DNA from: Thiobacillus sp.
GTDB taxonomy: Bacteria; Pseudomonadota; Gammaproteobacteria; Burkholderiales; Thiobacillaceae
Reading direction: 5' to 3'
DNA: 64,000 nt
Assembly: GCA_016124745.1 (NCBI GenBank)
Contig: WGNC01000005.1
Location: 1-64,000 of the forward strand
Position 1 is the stretch's first letter. Every line of letters starts with the position of its first letter. The notes under the pieces were generated by a model. It saw nothing but the letters and a program-made list of their open reading frames with translations, was not told where the DNA came from and searched no databases. This document shows positions 1 to 11,837 of this stretch, in pieces. The position numbers and the translations under genes are program-made.

Positions 1-2
1 CT

Positions 3-137
3 CCGGTGAAAGCAAAGCCGGAAGACTGCCTTATCGGCAATCCGCCGTTCAAATCGGAGACACCAGAAAAACCTCCGAATGCCGCTCCAGTTGTTGGTTT
101 TAAGCTCATGGGCATCGTTTTAACCGGACACTACTGA
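3..137 (+). CDS. C-terminal tail of an unknown protein, cut by window edge
   Basis: An open frame enters from the left edge and stops at a TGA at 135-137, giving about 44 residues rich in Pro and Lys that end in GFKLMGIVLTGHY. No start codon lies inside the window. The tail stops near a possible attC-like site, which would fit a gene in a cassette array. Nothing identifies its function, and a chance open frame of this length is possible. Confidence 0.3.
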   Translation, partial: PVKAKPEDCLIGNPPFKSETPEKPPNAAPVVGFKLMGIVLTGHY

Positions 138-186
138 TGTCCAATAATCTTTTATTCCGTCACGTGACGGCTATTTAACGTTAAAG
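118..186 (+). other. Possible degenerate attC-like site
   Basis: TTTTAAC at 118-124 and GTTAAAG at 180-186 are near reverse complements (six of seven), and a perfect 14-base palindrome, CCGTCACGTGACGG, lies at 157-170 between them. The R''-to-core spacing is longer than usual, so this is weaker than the site at 686-745. Confidence 0.3.
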
Positions 187-196
187 GGCAGAAATC

Positions 197-691
197 GTGT
201 GCTCATGCTCGGAGTATGAAGACTTGGAGTTTCTCCGTAAGGTAATTGCCAAACGGATAAAGGAGAGCCGTTCCTTGAAAAAGTCTTTTGTGCTCGTAGC
301 TGAGCATCCTGACCAAGAGCACAAGCTATATCGCTGTGGCGAGTGTGGCCAGCTTTGGCAGGCGAGCCGCGCCTGGAACTGGGGTAATGACGAATATCTT
401 TTCAAGGTGCCACCCATTGACGCCGATTCATGGAAGTCTGAAGTTTTTGTTCAGCCCGATGAACTTCTAATATTCACAGCCGTTGTTAGCGATTTTCTGA
501 ACCGAAACACTTTTACAAAAAATGAATCTCCATGTTCAGTCTTTGGGTGTGGGCAAAGGGCTGTTTCAGGTTCGGTCAACTGCCTGCACCATCATCTTGA
601 GTCCTTACAACGCGCTCGCACAATGCCTGCTTATCCTTCTGGCCGTTGGTTCAAACCTTATGTACGTGAAAACATCATCCCTGCCCTCTAA
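197..691 (+). CDS. Cassette-borne hypothetical protein, 164 aa
   Basis: The only good start is GTG at 197, because no in-frame ATG occurs until very late. The stop codon TAA at 689-691 falls inside the R'' box of the attC at 686-745, which is the usual geometry of an integron cassette. The protein carries a CGECGQLW cysteine pair (about residue 49) that resembles a small zinc knuckle and a later CSVFGCGQ...CLHHH cluster (about residues 113-130) that could bind a second metal. No signal peptide or membrane segment is seen. I do not recognise the family. Base composition is less GC-rich than that of the metabolic genes further right, consistent with transfer. Confidence 0.7.
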   Translation: MCSCSEYEDLEFLRKVIAKRIKESRSLKKSFVLVAEHPDQEHKLYRCGECGQLWQASRAWNWGNDEYLFKVPPIDADSWKSEVFVQPDELLIFTAVVSDFLNRNTFTKNESPCSVFGCGQRAVSGSVNCLHHHLESLQRARTMPAYPSGRWFKPYVRENIIPAL

Positions 692-745
692 CCCGCAGCT
701 CAACCGGACGCGCCTGACGGCGCGCCGGTTAGCAGCACGTTAGAC
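686..745 (+). other. attC recombination site
   Basis: R'' is CTCTAAC at 686-692 and R' is GTTAGAC at 739-745, which are almost reverse complements. Between them the arms CAACCGGACGCGC and GGCGCGCCGGTTAG can fold into the imperfect hairpin that IntI enzymes recognise as a folded bottom strand. The stop codon of the preceding gene sits in R''. The length of 60 bases is in the range of known attC sites. Confidence 0.7.
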
Positions 746-785
746 GTCAAGTTTTCATATTGACCAACTTCTTTGGAGACTACCA

Positions 786-1211
786 ATGAACGCCTCTGAA
801 ATTCACGTCGGGCAACTCACCATCCGCTACTTGATTGATGGATCGTCAACTGGATCTGCCGGTATTTTTGAATTGACCGTTCCTCCTGGTTCCAATGTCC
901 CGCCGCCACATAGCCACACAAACAATGAAGAGATCATTTACGTTTTGGAGGGGGTGCTGCGCTATGCCGTTGGAGCCGAGACGCGAGACCTGAGGCCCGG
1001 CGAAACGATGTATACGCCTAAAGGAACCGTTCACGCTTTCGCTAATCCCTTTGAAATACAGGCGCGCGCCCTGGTCGTCAATTCACCTGACATTGGCGCA
1101 CAATTTTTCAGGGACGTCGCAACCGTGCTCGGTGTTGGCGGACCGCCTGACAAGGCGGCGCTTACGCAAGTGATGGGCCGCTATGGGCTTGTGCTGAGTG
1201 TTCCGAAGTGA
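786..1211 (+). CDS. Cupin-domain protein, cassette-borne
   Basis: A single small cupin of 141 residues. The first cupin motif is seen as PHSHTNNEE followed by YVLEG (about residues 40-54), supplying two histidines and a glutamate for a metal, and the second as GTVHAF (about residues 80-85). No signal peptide is present, so it is cytoplasmic. Small cupins of this kind include sugar-binding, dioxygenase-like and regulatory proteins, and the sequence does not decide between them. It lies between attC-like sites at 686-745 and 1213-1232 and so appears to be a gene cassette. GGAGACTACC upstream provides a plausible ribosome site for the ATG at 786. Confidence 0.8.
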   Translation: MNASEIHVGQLTIRYLIDGSSTGSAGIFELTVPPGSNVPPPHSHTNNEEIIYVLEGVLRYAVGAETRDLRPGETMYTPKGTVHAFANPFEIQARALVVNSPDIGAQFFRDVATVLGVGGPPDKAALTQVMGRYGLVLSVPK

Positions 1212-1212
1212 T

Positions 1213-1232
1213 GCCTAACTCAAATGTTGGGC
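1213..1232 (+). other. Collapsed attC site lacking its hairpin core
   Basis: GCCTAAC at 1213-1219 and GTTGGGC at 1226-1232 fit the attC end boxes but are separated by only six bases (TCAAAT). The flanking letters are those that normally border the core, so the central inverted repeat seems to have been deleted. It lies directly behind the cupin stop codon. Confidence 0.55.
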
Positions 1233-1271
1233 CTACATAGCAAGGAACTTTTGATCCAGAGCGTGCGGCAG

Positions 1272-1742
1272 ATGGAAGTGCGGTATATATCAGCGCTTGT
1301 GCCTGCTGCATTTTGGCTGATCGGCTGCGCGCACATGCCGGAGACCCGTATTCCGATCGATGGTTCACCTGTCAATGATCTTTCTCAGGTGACTCAGGTT
1401 GTCGAAGATGCCGACTATCCCGCACTGCTGCGGGGGGTTGATGGCATTCCGCTCAAATCCGTTCGGGTGTCAAATGACTTCTACAAATATGTCTACTTAT
1501 TAAAACCAGGGCATCACGTGTTCTGGTTAATGAATGCGCCGTATGGACATCCTCTTGTTCCTCAAAGAATACGTTGTTACGTCATACATGTGGAGCTTAC
1601 GCAAGGCACGAGATACCGACTCAAGGAGGATGCGGGTAAAAAGTTGGCGCTGTTGCTGACAGATGCCACAGGTGAGATGGTGTCAATTGGTCAGCTGGTT
1701 GATGAGCCATGGGTAATCTCACAGAGTTGCCGGTGGCAGTAG
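1272..1742 (+). CDS. Small outer-membrane-type lipoprotein, cassette-borne
   Basis: From the ATG at 1272 the protein starts with a short hydrophobic signal ending in the lipobox LIGC (Cys19), so it is expected to be lipid-anchored on the periplasmic side. An earlier ATG at 1224 would add 16 residues before the signal and would overlap the attC-like R' box, so I prefer 1272. The mature part of about 138 residues has no motif I recognise. It contains a segment with alternating hydrophobic residues typical of beta sheet, and one internal cysteine late in the protein. An attC-like sequence follows the stop. Function unknown. Confidence 0.65.
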   Translation: MEVRYISALVPAAFWLIGCAHMPETRIPIDGSPVNDLSQVTQVVEDADYPALLRGVDGIPLKSVRVSNDFYKYVYLLKPGHHVFWLMNAPYGHPLVPQRIRCYVIHVELTQGTRYRLKEDAGKKLALLLTDATGEMVSIGQLVDEPWVISQSCRWQ

Positions 1743-1759
1743 TCTCGATGCCCGCCACA

Positions 1760-1812
1760 GCATTCGAGCATGACGTGCCAAAACGGCACGCGTCTCAAAT
1801 TGAACGTTAGTC
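1760..1812 (+). other. Degenerate attC-like site
   Basis: The segment contains the inverted repeat GACGTGCC/GGCACGCGTC around AAAA, flanked by CATTCGAGC on the left and TCAAATTGAACGTTAGTC on the right, which resembles the L and R boxes of attC. A proper R'' box is not evident and R' (GTTAGTC) has one off-consensus base, so the site is probably decayed. Confidence 0.45.
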
Positions 1813-1828
1813 ATTACGGATAAGCCTG

Positions 1829-2263
1829 ATGAAGCAAATACTCACGCTGGTTCTGTCGGTATCACTCTTGACGAGTAGCGCCTCACTGTTCGCTGGCAAT
1901 AGCGGGACGGGGGACACACGAATTTCGCTCGGCTTCACGGAGGAAGAGAAATCCGGATTTCTGAGCGAGATGCGGCAGATGCTGGTCAGCATTCAAGGCA
2001 TCGTCACGGGAATAGGCGAAGCGGACCGGCAGCTGATCATTCGATCCGCCCGCTATTCAGGCAACAGGATGGCGCGCGACACGCCGGATTCCATCAGGCG
2101 GAAGACCCCCCCATCGTTCAAGGAATTAGGGGGGCCGACCCACATGATGTTCGAAGAACTGGCGGTGCGCGCGGAAACGGACGATATGGATACGCTGACT
2201 TCCTTTACGGGCAAATTGATGCAGCAATGTACAGCCTGCCACGCACTGTTCACGGTCCAATAA
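1829..2263 (+). CDS. Small periplasmic c-type cytochrome (cytochrome c'-like)
   Basis: The N-terminus is a clear Sec signal peptide ending around SLFAG (residue 23). The only haem-binding motif, CTACH, lies a few residues from the C-terminus, as in the four-helix cytochrome c' and c556 type, and the predicted helices in between support that. Length after signal cleavage (about 120 residues) is in the family range. Being last after the cassette run, it may be either the chromosomal flank or a final cassette; no attC follows. Its role in electron transfer or gas binding cannot be told from sequence. Confidence 0.75.
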   Translation: MKQILTLVLSVSLLTSSASLFAGNSGTGDTRISLGFTEEEKSGFLSEMRQMLVSIQGIVTGIGEADRQLIIRSARYSGNRMARDTPDSIRRKTPPSFKELGGPTHMMFEELAVRAETDDMDTLTSFTGKLMQQCTACHALFTVQ

Positions 2264-2389
2264 GGCTGCGGGTCGCACGCATCCGAGGACGACAGGTTGT
2301 TCCAGCGGAAAGCCCTAACACGTCGCGACGGCGCCCCCGAACCTTGAACGGCGTAATAGGGAACCCCGGAACAAGTTGGTTTGCTGTGT

Positions 2390-2472
2390 GCCCTTCGACT
2401 GCGCTCAGGAGATGGTTCGACTGGCTCACCACGAACGGATCGACAAGGCTCTCCTGAGCAGGGTCGAAGGGC
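2390..2472. repeat. Palindromic dispersed repeat (TTCGAC family)
   Basis: Two 22-base arms, 2390-2411 and 2451-2472, are inverted copies of each other with 19 of 22 positions matching. The interior carries GTTCGAC and CTCACCACGAACGG. Related pieces occur at 2505-2533, 3299-3323 and 63701-63773. The whole gap 2264-2675 contains no convincing gene, only these repeat fragments. Confidence 0.7.
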
Positions 2473-2675
2473 CCACCATGAACGGAACCAATACGTTGCC
2501 ATTCGTCCAGAGCCTGTCGAAGGACTTGTTCAACATTTCCTTAGATTGTTACCCTGCGGCCCAGGAGCTCGCTCGTGCTTCTGCAGGCGCGGTCCCGCCG
2601 AGGCCTGCCTGACCGGACAGCACGACACGGCTCCGCTATGATTAAAGACGAATTGACCAAACAGGGAGACGTGCC

Positions 2676-3167
2676 ATGAAAATCCTGCAACCGCTCATCC
2701 TTGCCGGCCTGGTCCTGCTCGGCATTTTCACGCTGGCCAACTGGAGCGTGCTGAGCGCGCCGACCACGCTGTCCTTCGTCGCCTTCCATCTCGAGGCGCC
2801 GCTGGGTTTGCTGCTGCTGGGCATGCTGCTGCTGTTCGTGGCGCTTTTCACCGCCTACGTCCTGGTCCTTCGCACCACCATGCTGATGGATGCGCGTCAC
2901 TACGCACGCGAGCTCGAATCCCAGCAGCAACTGGCCAACAAGGCCGAGGCGTCGCGTCTGACCGAACTGCGCGCCCAGATCGACCGCGAGTTTGTGCAAT
3001 TGCGCGAAACCGCCGACACGACCCGCACGGACCTCGGAACGCGGATCGAAGGCATGGAGTCGGCCCTGCGGAGCAGCATCGAAGAAACCGGTCGCAGCCT
3101 GTCCGCCTATATCGGCGAGGTGGACGACAAGCTCGACCGCAATATGGCGCGGCCGGCGGCTGAATAA
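2676..3167 (+). CDS. LapA-domain-like membrane protein with coiled-coil tail
   Basis: Two hydrophobic segments (about residues 5-25 and 42-68) anchor the protein in the inner membrane, and the remaining 95 residues form a charged, heptad-like helix in the cytoplasm. This resembles LapA/DUF1049-type small proteins that have two membrane spans and a cytoplasmic helix. A GGGAGA ribosome site precedes the ATG. It is monocistronic between repeat-filled gaps. A specific role cannot be given. Confidence 0.6.
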   Translation: MKILQPLILAGLVLLGIFTLANWSVLSAPTTLSFVAFHLEAPLGLLLLGMLLLFVALFTAYVLVLRTTMLMDARHYARELESQQQLANKAEASRLTELRAQIDREFVQLRETADTTRTDLGTRIEGMESALRSSIEETGRSLSAYIGEVDDKLDRNMARPAAE

Positions 3168-3298
3168 TTAGGGTAGCACTGCACGGGCGGCGGGCTGGCG
3201 CTCTGCTTGCTTGCTGCTGATCCGGTCGGGAGAAGTTTTGGCATCGTTCGGGCCGACGCCTTCGACAATACGCAGAGGAATCTTGTCGGTGGACAGAG

Positions 3299-3323
3299 GC
3301 CTTCGACAAGCTCAGCCCGAACG
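3299..3323. repeat. Short copy of the TTCGAC dispersed repeat
   Basis: GCCTTCGACAAGCTCAGCCC followed by GAACGG matches the common core of the repeats at 2390-2472 and 63701-63773. A further fragment (GTTCGGGCCGACGCCTTCGA) lies near 3248-3267. The gap 3168-3370 has no gene that I can support. Confidence 0.6.
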
Positions 3324-3354
3324 GAATTTGAAGCTTCGTTCAGGCCGGACCAAT

Positions 3355-3369
3355 CCCCCGAGGCGGGGG
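3355..3369 (-). terminator. Possible terminator of the antiporter gene
   Basis: CCCCCG/CGGGGG with a three-base loop lies immediately downstream of the antiporter stop codon (3371-3373). A T-run is short, so termination is only moderately supported. Confidence 0.4.
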
Positions 3370-3370
3370 C

Positions 3371-5212
3371 TTATTCCTCAGATACACGGGCTTCCGCCGC
3401 CTCGGTTGGGGCAGCCTCTTCGCTGGTCCCACTTGCAGGCTGGACCAGGCTGATCACGGTCTGTCCGGCCTGCGGCTTGAGCTTGCCTTCGACGGTAAAG
3501 ACCTGCAGGGTTCCATCCTCGGTGATCAGGAACAGCGGCAGCACCTTGCCGCCATAGCGGGCCTGCAGTTGCTCGAATCCATATTCCTCGGAGAGCCGGG
3601 TCTTCTTGATGACTGCCTCGTCGGTGAACCACTGCGTCAGCGCCGCATGGGTCATGCCCTTGTCGAACAGGAAGCGTCCCCTGAGATGGCGTGAATGCGC
3701 CTCGAGCATCTTTTCGTCATCGGGGATCAACTGATAGGCCTGCGAACGCCCGAACAGCGGCGCAAAGTGCAGTGCAGCAAGCGAGTTGACGTCATCGTTG
3801 GTCGTCATGGCCATGAGCTTGCCGATCCCGCTGATCTCGACCCGGTCCAGCACGTTGTCGGCAAAGATGCTGGCATAGAAGGCCGGGATGCCATCCATGC
3901 GCGCGGCCGCCACGTTGTGGCGGCTGTTGTCCACCAGCATCACGGGATAGCCTTCGTCCAGCAGCGTCTTCGCGAGGCTTCGCACCCAGTGATGCCCCCC
4001 CATGAACAGCACGCCCTGCGGGTTCGCCTTGGCCAGTCCGAGCCTGCGCGCCACCCAGGGCGCCGTCAGCCCGTACAGGGCCACGCTTCCGATGATGACG
4101 AAGAAGGTCTGCGGCACCAGCACCTCGGAGCCAGCCATCCCCAGCTCTTCCAGCCGCAACGCAAAGATCGACGCCACCGCGGCGGCGACGATCCCGCGCG
4201 GGGCCATCCAGGCCAGGAACAGCTTCTCCTTCAATTTGAGCCCGCTCCCCAGCGTGGAGGCAAACACCGCAGCGGGACGCGCCACCGCCACCAGCACCAG
4301 GAAGAACAGGAAACTGGCCAGTCCGATCTGCTCGAGGTCGGCCGGCTTCAAGTGCGCCGCCAGCAGGATGAACACGGTGGCAATCAGCAGCACCCGCAGG
4401 TTCTCCTTGAACTCGACGATATGCTGGACCGGAACGGCCTTCTGGTTGGCCAGGACGAAGCCCATGATGGTCACGCCCAGCAGCCCGGATTCGGACTGCA
4501 GCAGATTGGCGCCGGTAAACACTCCGACCACGAACATGACCGCCACCGGACTTTGCAGGTAATCGGGGATCAGGTCCCTTTTCATGCACATCCCCAAGAT
4601 CCAGGCGCCGGACAAGCCGGACACGGCGCCGATGGCAATGGTCTTCAGCACCGTCGTTGCCACCACCAACTCGGGTTTCGACCCCGATTCGACGATGACC
4701 TGGAACACCAGCACGGCGAGCATGGCGCCGATCGGATCGATGACGATGCTTTCCCACTTCAGGATGGCGCCGCTTCGACCCGTGGGACGGATGACCCGCA
4801 GCATCGGCCCGATGACCGTGGGGCCGGTGACCACCAGAACGGCCCCCAGCAGTATCGCCAGCGGCCAGTCGAGCCCGAGGATCCAGTGCGCAGTCAGCGC
4901 GCCGACCGACCAGGTGATCGCCGAACCCAGCGAAACGAGCCAGGCCATCACGCCGCCAATGGCACGAAACTCCTTGACCGACAGGCTCAGCCCGCCCTCG
5001 AACAGGATCAGCGCCACGGCGAGCGATACCACCGGATACAGCAGCGGCCCCAGCAACTCGCCGGGATCGATCCAGCCCAGCACGGGCCCCGCCAGGATGC
5101 CGAACACGAGCAGCAGCAGGATCGACGGGATGCGCAGGCGCCAGCCCAGCCACTGGGCGGCGATGCCGAGGATGACAACTGCGCTGAGGCTGACGAGGGT
5201 GTGTTCGACCAT
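3371..5212 (-). CDS. Cation:proton antiporter with RCK/TrkA-N domain
   Basis: The first 370 or so residues are highly hydrophobic with about a dozen membrane segments and look like the Na+/H+ exchanger (CPA) fold, including FEGGLSLS and the GPTVIGPML region. The C-terminal third begins with a Rossmann-like GGHHW..L motif and continues as a TrkA-N/TrkA-C type regulatory domain. It is therefore an inner-membrane sodium or potassium/proton antiporter, probably gated by nucleotide. I start it at the ATG at 5212 (MVEHTLVSL), giving 613 residues. An in-frame upstream start would add 34 polar residues before the first membrane helix. It stands alone, divergent from hemG. Confidence 0.85.
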   Translation of the reverse strand: MVEHTLVSLSAVVILGIAAQWLGWRLRIPSILLLLVFGILAGPVLGWIDPGELLGPLLYPVVSLAVALILFEGGLSLSVKEFRAIGGVMAWLVSLGSAITWSVGALTAHWILGLDWPLAILLGAVLVVTGPTVIGPMLRVIRPTGRSGAILKWESIVIDPIGAMLAVLVFQVIVESGSKPELVVATTVLKTIAIGAVSGLSGAWILGMCMKRDLIPDYLQSPVAVMFVVGVFTGANLLQSESGLLGVTIMGFVLANQKAVPVQHIVEFKENLRVLLIATVFILLAAHLKPADLEQIGLASFLFFLVLVAVARPAAVFASTLGSGLKLKEKLFLAWMAPRGIVAAAVASIFALRLEELGMAGSEVLVPQTFFVIIGSVALYGLTAPWVARRLGLAKANPQGVLFMGGHHWVRSLAKTLLDEGYPVMLVDNSRHNVAAARMDGIPAFYASIFADNVLDRVEISGIGKLMAMTTNDDVNSLAALHFAPLFGRSQAYQLIPDDEKMLEAHSRHLRGRFLFDKGMTHAALTQWFTDEAVIKKTRLSEEYGFEQLQARYGGKVLPLFLITEDGTLQVFTVEGKLKPQAGQTVISLVQPASGTSEEAAPTEAAEARVSEE

Positions 5213-5356
5213 GTGGGTGGGCTCGGTCCCGGGAGTTGGGTCTCGGCACCGGCTCCGCCGAGGTATGATGAAGATGTCCTTCAATTGTATCCGGGGGCAG
5301 GCCGCATCAGGCATGGGAAGTCTGGGCCACCCTCAGTAAAATCCTGAAAAGAAATC

Positions 5357-5932
5357 ATGGCCCGCATCCTGTTGCTCTACTCCACTACCGACGGCCACAC
5401 CCTCAGGATCTGCGGCCGCTTGCAGCAGGTGATCGAGCAGCAGGGGCATGCGGTCACGCTGGTCGAGGTCGACACTGCCTCCGGGGTCGATCTGCCCGCT
5501 TTCGACGCCATCGCGATCGGCGCCAGCATACGCTACGGCCATCACAGCAAGTCAGTAGTCGATTTCATCGAGCGCCACGCGGCGTTGCTGGACAGCAAGC
5601 CGAATGCCTTTTTCTCGGTCAACATCGTTGCCCGCAAGCCGAACAAGAACCGGCCGGACACCAATCCCTACCTGCAAAAATTTCTCAGGCAGATTAGCTG
5701 GCGCCCCAAAATGCTGGCCGTGTTTGCCGGCAGGCTCGATTACCCGCGCTACCGCTTTTTCGACCGCTGGATGATCCGGCTGATTATGTGGATGACCAAG
5801 GGACCGACCGACCCCACGGCGATGATCGAATTCACCGACTGGGCGCAGGTCGAGGCGTTCGGGCGGCGCATCGCGGGGCTGGGCGCACCGCCGGAACCAC
5901 CATTGAGCCAGCACCCAACTGTTTCTGGCTGA
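5357..5932 (+). CDS. hemG: Protoporphyrinogen IX dehydrogenase (quinone), HemG type
   Basis: HemG oxidises protoporphyrinogen IX to protoporphyrin IX with quinone as acceptor, using FMN in a flavodoxin-like fold. The N-terminus LLYSTTDGHT is the FMN phosphate loop. GASIRYGHHSKSV, NIVARKPNKNRP and the YPRYRFFDRWMIRLIM block are hallmark HemG segments, and the last one is a membrane-facing helix. Length 191 agrees with the family (about 180). It is a monocistronic gene; hemA of the same pathway is at 30,224. The ATG is preceded by GAAAAGAAATC, a weak ribosome site. Confidence 0.93.
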   Translation: MARILLLYSTTDGHTLRICGRLQQVIEQQGHAVTLVEVDTASGVDLPAFDAIAIGASIRYGHHSKSVVDFIERHAALLDSKPNAFFSVNIVARKPNKNRPDTNPYLQKFLRQISWRPKMLAVFAGRLDYPRYRFFDRWMIRLIMWMTKGPTDPTAMIEFTDWAQVEAFGRRIAGLGAPPEPPLSQHPTVSG

Positions 5933-5990
5933 CTCCGGAATGACGAAACCTCAAACTTCAGTTGGCCGGGCCCATAGGGTTTTCGGCGCG

Positions 5991-7004
5991 TCATGACCAC
6001 ACGCCGGACCGCGGCGAAAAGCTGTCGAGAACCCGCAGGTAGCTGGCGCGCGCGACAACGGTAGGGTCGGGCAGATTCTGCTGGCTCATGCTGCCCTTCA
6101 TCTGGGCGAGCGATTCGTATTCCTTTTCTTCCATCCAGTTCTGCATCGACGCCAGGATTTCCGTCAGCTTGCCCGGCCCGTGCTGCAGCAGACAGGAGGC
6201 CAGATGCACCACATCGGCCCCGGCGAGCAGCAGCTTCAGGGCCTCGCCTTCGCTGTGCACGCCGCCGGTGGCTGCCAGGGTGAGTTGGGTACGGCCGCGC
6301 AGGATCGCGATCCAGCGGATACGCAGCAGCGCTTCATCCGGGGATGACAGGTGCAACTGGTCGGCCATGCGCAGTTCGTCGAGGTCGATGTCCGGCTGGA
6401 AGAAACGGTTGAACAGCGCCACGCCCTGCGCACCAGCCTGTTCGATCTGTTGCACGAAATGCGGCAGCGAGGAAAAGAACGGCGACAGCTTCATGACAAT
6501 GGGCAGGCTCACCACCCGGCGCAGTTCGGTCAGCAATTCGATGTAGCGCGCTTCGACTTCCGCGCCGGATGCCTGCATGTCGGCGGCGACATGATAGACA
6601 TTGAGCTCCAACGCATCGGCGCCGGCCTGCTCCAGCGCACGGCCGAGCTCGACCCAGCCCGATGGGGACACGCCGTTGAGGCTGGCTACCACGGGGATCT
6701 CCAGCCGTCGTTTGAGCTGGTTCAGGTGCGCCAGATAGCGTTCGAGACCACCCTGGAATTCGCTCTGGTCGGGCAGGAAGCCGTTCGCCTCGGCGTGCCC
6801 GAGGCCGGCATGCAGCAGGAAGCGGTCCAGCATCGCGTCTTCCGCCTGCAGTTCCTCCTCGAACAGCGAATACATCACCAGTGCCGCAGCGCCCGCATCC
6901 TCGAGGCGCAGGGCTGTGTCGATATTCTTCGACAGCGGCGATGCCGAAGGCACCAGCGGGTTCTTGAGCTTGAGACCGAGATAGTCGGTGGAGAGGTCGA
7001 TCAT
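5991..7004 (-). CDS. Dihydroorotate dehydrogenase-like flavoprotein
   Basis: A TIM-barrel FMN protein of 337 residues. It has the N-terminal DLSTDYLGLKLKNPLVPSASP signature of the DHOD-like family, VVASLNGVSPSGW, ALELNVYH and the late TGGVHSEGEAL phosphate-binding loop. The start at 7004 is chosen because GGGAG sits seven bases upstream; it leaves one base after the nifJ stop, so the two genes are coupled. Stand-alone proteins of this family linked to nifJ are generally thought not to be the pyrimidine enzyme. The context suggests a ferredoxin-linked redox step, but the substrate is not known. Confidence 0.85.
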   Translation of the reverse strand: MIDLSTDYLGLKLKNPLVPSASPLSKNIDTALRLEDAGAAALVMYSLFEEELQAEDAMLDRFLLHAGLGHAEANGFLPDQSEFQGGLERYLAHLNQLKRRLEIPVVASLNGVSPSGWVELGRALEQAGADALELNVYHVAADMQASGAEVEARYIELLTELRRVVSLPIVMKLSPFFSSLPHFVQQIEQAGAQGVALFNRFFQPDIDLDELRMADQLHLSSPDEALLRIRWIAILRGRTQLTLAATGGVHSEGEALKLLLAGADVVHLASCLLQHGPGKLTEILASMQNWMEEKEYESLAQMKGSMSQQNLPDPTVVARASYLRVLDSFSPRSGVWS

Positions 7005-7005
7005 G

Positions 7006-10842
<3,837 letters not shown>

Positions 10843-11024
10843 GGCAGACTCTTTCAGGACAAGTGCGTCTTTTATTCTAGACCTGAGTTGCGCTTGCGCC
10901 CACCCTGCCGGAAGCAATTCCCAGGCTGCTGCCTGTCAATGGCTCAAGGAGCTCGATTCCGGGAATGACCCTGTGCGCGACCGCCTTGCGAACACGGGAC
11001 GGCTGCCCTTGCCATGGGAGCGGA

Positions 11025-11828
11025 TCAGAATCGGCTACAGCGGTGCGCCAATTCGCCGACGCATTGGGTTTTCAGGACGTCGCGCCGCTGCATGCGGCGT
11101 GGCAGCCAGCGCAGCGCGCGGAGCCAGGTGGTGCGGCGCATTGCGCGGACCACCCCCTCGCGCACGGCTGCGTCTTCCTGCGCCAGGACGGCGTGGATCG
11201 CGTTGCACAGTTCAGGCAAACGGCGCTTGAAAATGATTGCGGTGGAAAAGAAATAAGGCAGCCAGTCACGAATTTGTGCGTCTACCAGCGGCATGGCGCC
11301 GATCGGGTCATCCTCGAAATCGATCGCGCCGAGACCATGATCGGGAGACCACACCAGATTGCGAGCGAACGCCTGGCTCAGATACTGGCCGGTCCGGTGT
11401 GCCTGCAGGATGTAGTCGGCACCGCGCTGCCAGTGCGCGAGCTGCGCATCGGCCCCGGCATGGCGGATCAGAGATTCGAGCGTGACATGACCGATATCGG
11501 AAATCAGCAGCCAGTGTTCGTCATGATCCAGCAACTGGGGGACCCGCAGGCCGGCAGCCGCCAGGGCGGTGATCCGGTCAATTTCATTGCGGATGCCGGC
11601 GGTACCACCATGCGGTCGCACCGGCTGCATCGATGGCTGCTGCAATAGCCTGGCCATGCCGGCCAGCAGCTGATAACGCCATGCCGGGGGCTGCGGCACG
11701 CTGAGCTTGAGCCAGGCCGGCTGTCCCTGCCACAGGACCGGCTGGATGTGACGACCGGCCTGCAACAGTGCCGTCACCTGCACCTCGATGTCGGAACGAC
11801 TTCCCAGGTGCGGGCGCTCGGTCGTCAT
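11025..11828 (-). CDS. Kinase-like protein (Kdo/RIO kinase-like fold) downstream of cysG
   Basis: The protein has 267 residues from the ATG at 11828, nine bases after cysG. It carries a lysine-containing N lobe (PAWLKLS), RNEIDRITALAAAGLRVP as the C-helix region, DHDEHWLLISDIG as a hinge, LVWSPDHGLGAIDFEDD as a combined catalytic/DFG-like segment (AIDFED), and a C-terminal basic helix. This pattern resembles small aminoglycoside-phosphotransferase or LPS-core (Kdo/heptose) kinase families. A standard HRD motif is not obvious. Its target is unknown; the position at the end of the dsr-cysG block may be accidental. Confidence 0.6.
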   Translation of the reverse strand: MTTERPHLGSRSDIEVQVTALLQAGRHIQPVLWQGQPAWLKLSVPQPPAWRYQLLAGMARLLQQPSMQPVRPHGGTAGIRNEIDRITALAAAGLRVPQLLDHDEHWLLISDIGHVTLESLIRHAGADAQLAHWQRGADYILQAHRTGQYLSQAFARNLVWSPDHGLGAIDFEDDPIGAMPLVDAQIRDWLPYFFSTAIIFKRRLPELCNAIHAVLAQEDAAVREGVVRAMRRTTWLRALRWLPRRMQRRDVLKTQCVGELAHRCSRF

Positions 11829-11837
11829 CGGCAAGCT

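Larger units (their letters stand above)
118..1812 (+). mobile_element. Remnant integron gene-cassette array, no integrase in view
   Basis: Three small same-strand genes (197-691, 786-1211, 1272-1742) are each followed closely by a site with integron attC features: a 7-base R'' box of type RYYYAAC, an inverted-repeat core and an R' box of type GTTRRRY. The best is 686-745. The genes are unrelated to each other and to the flanking chromosome, as expected for cassettes. No tyrosine integrase of the IntI type and no attI are visible here, so this is either the far end of an array extending left of the window or an orphan cluster of attC sites. The left and right limits are approximate. Confidence 0.6.

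Noticed and set aside
2264-2675. Small overlapping open frames in several frames
   Set aside because: They coincide with palindromic repeats and have no ribosome sites or conserved features.
3695-5347. Long plus-strand open frame of 550 codons
   Set aside because: It lies antisense to the antiporter and is rich in His, Arg, Gln, Asp and Gly, as expected from the opposite strand of a GC-rich gene.
10843-10917. nifJ start at 10917
   Set aside because: The added 25 residues are not family-like; the duplicated ACCACGCTC next to the ATG at 10842 marks the original start.
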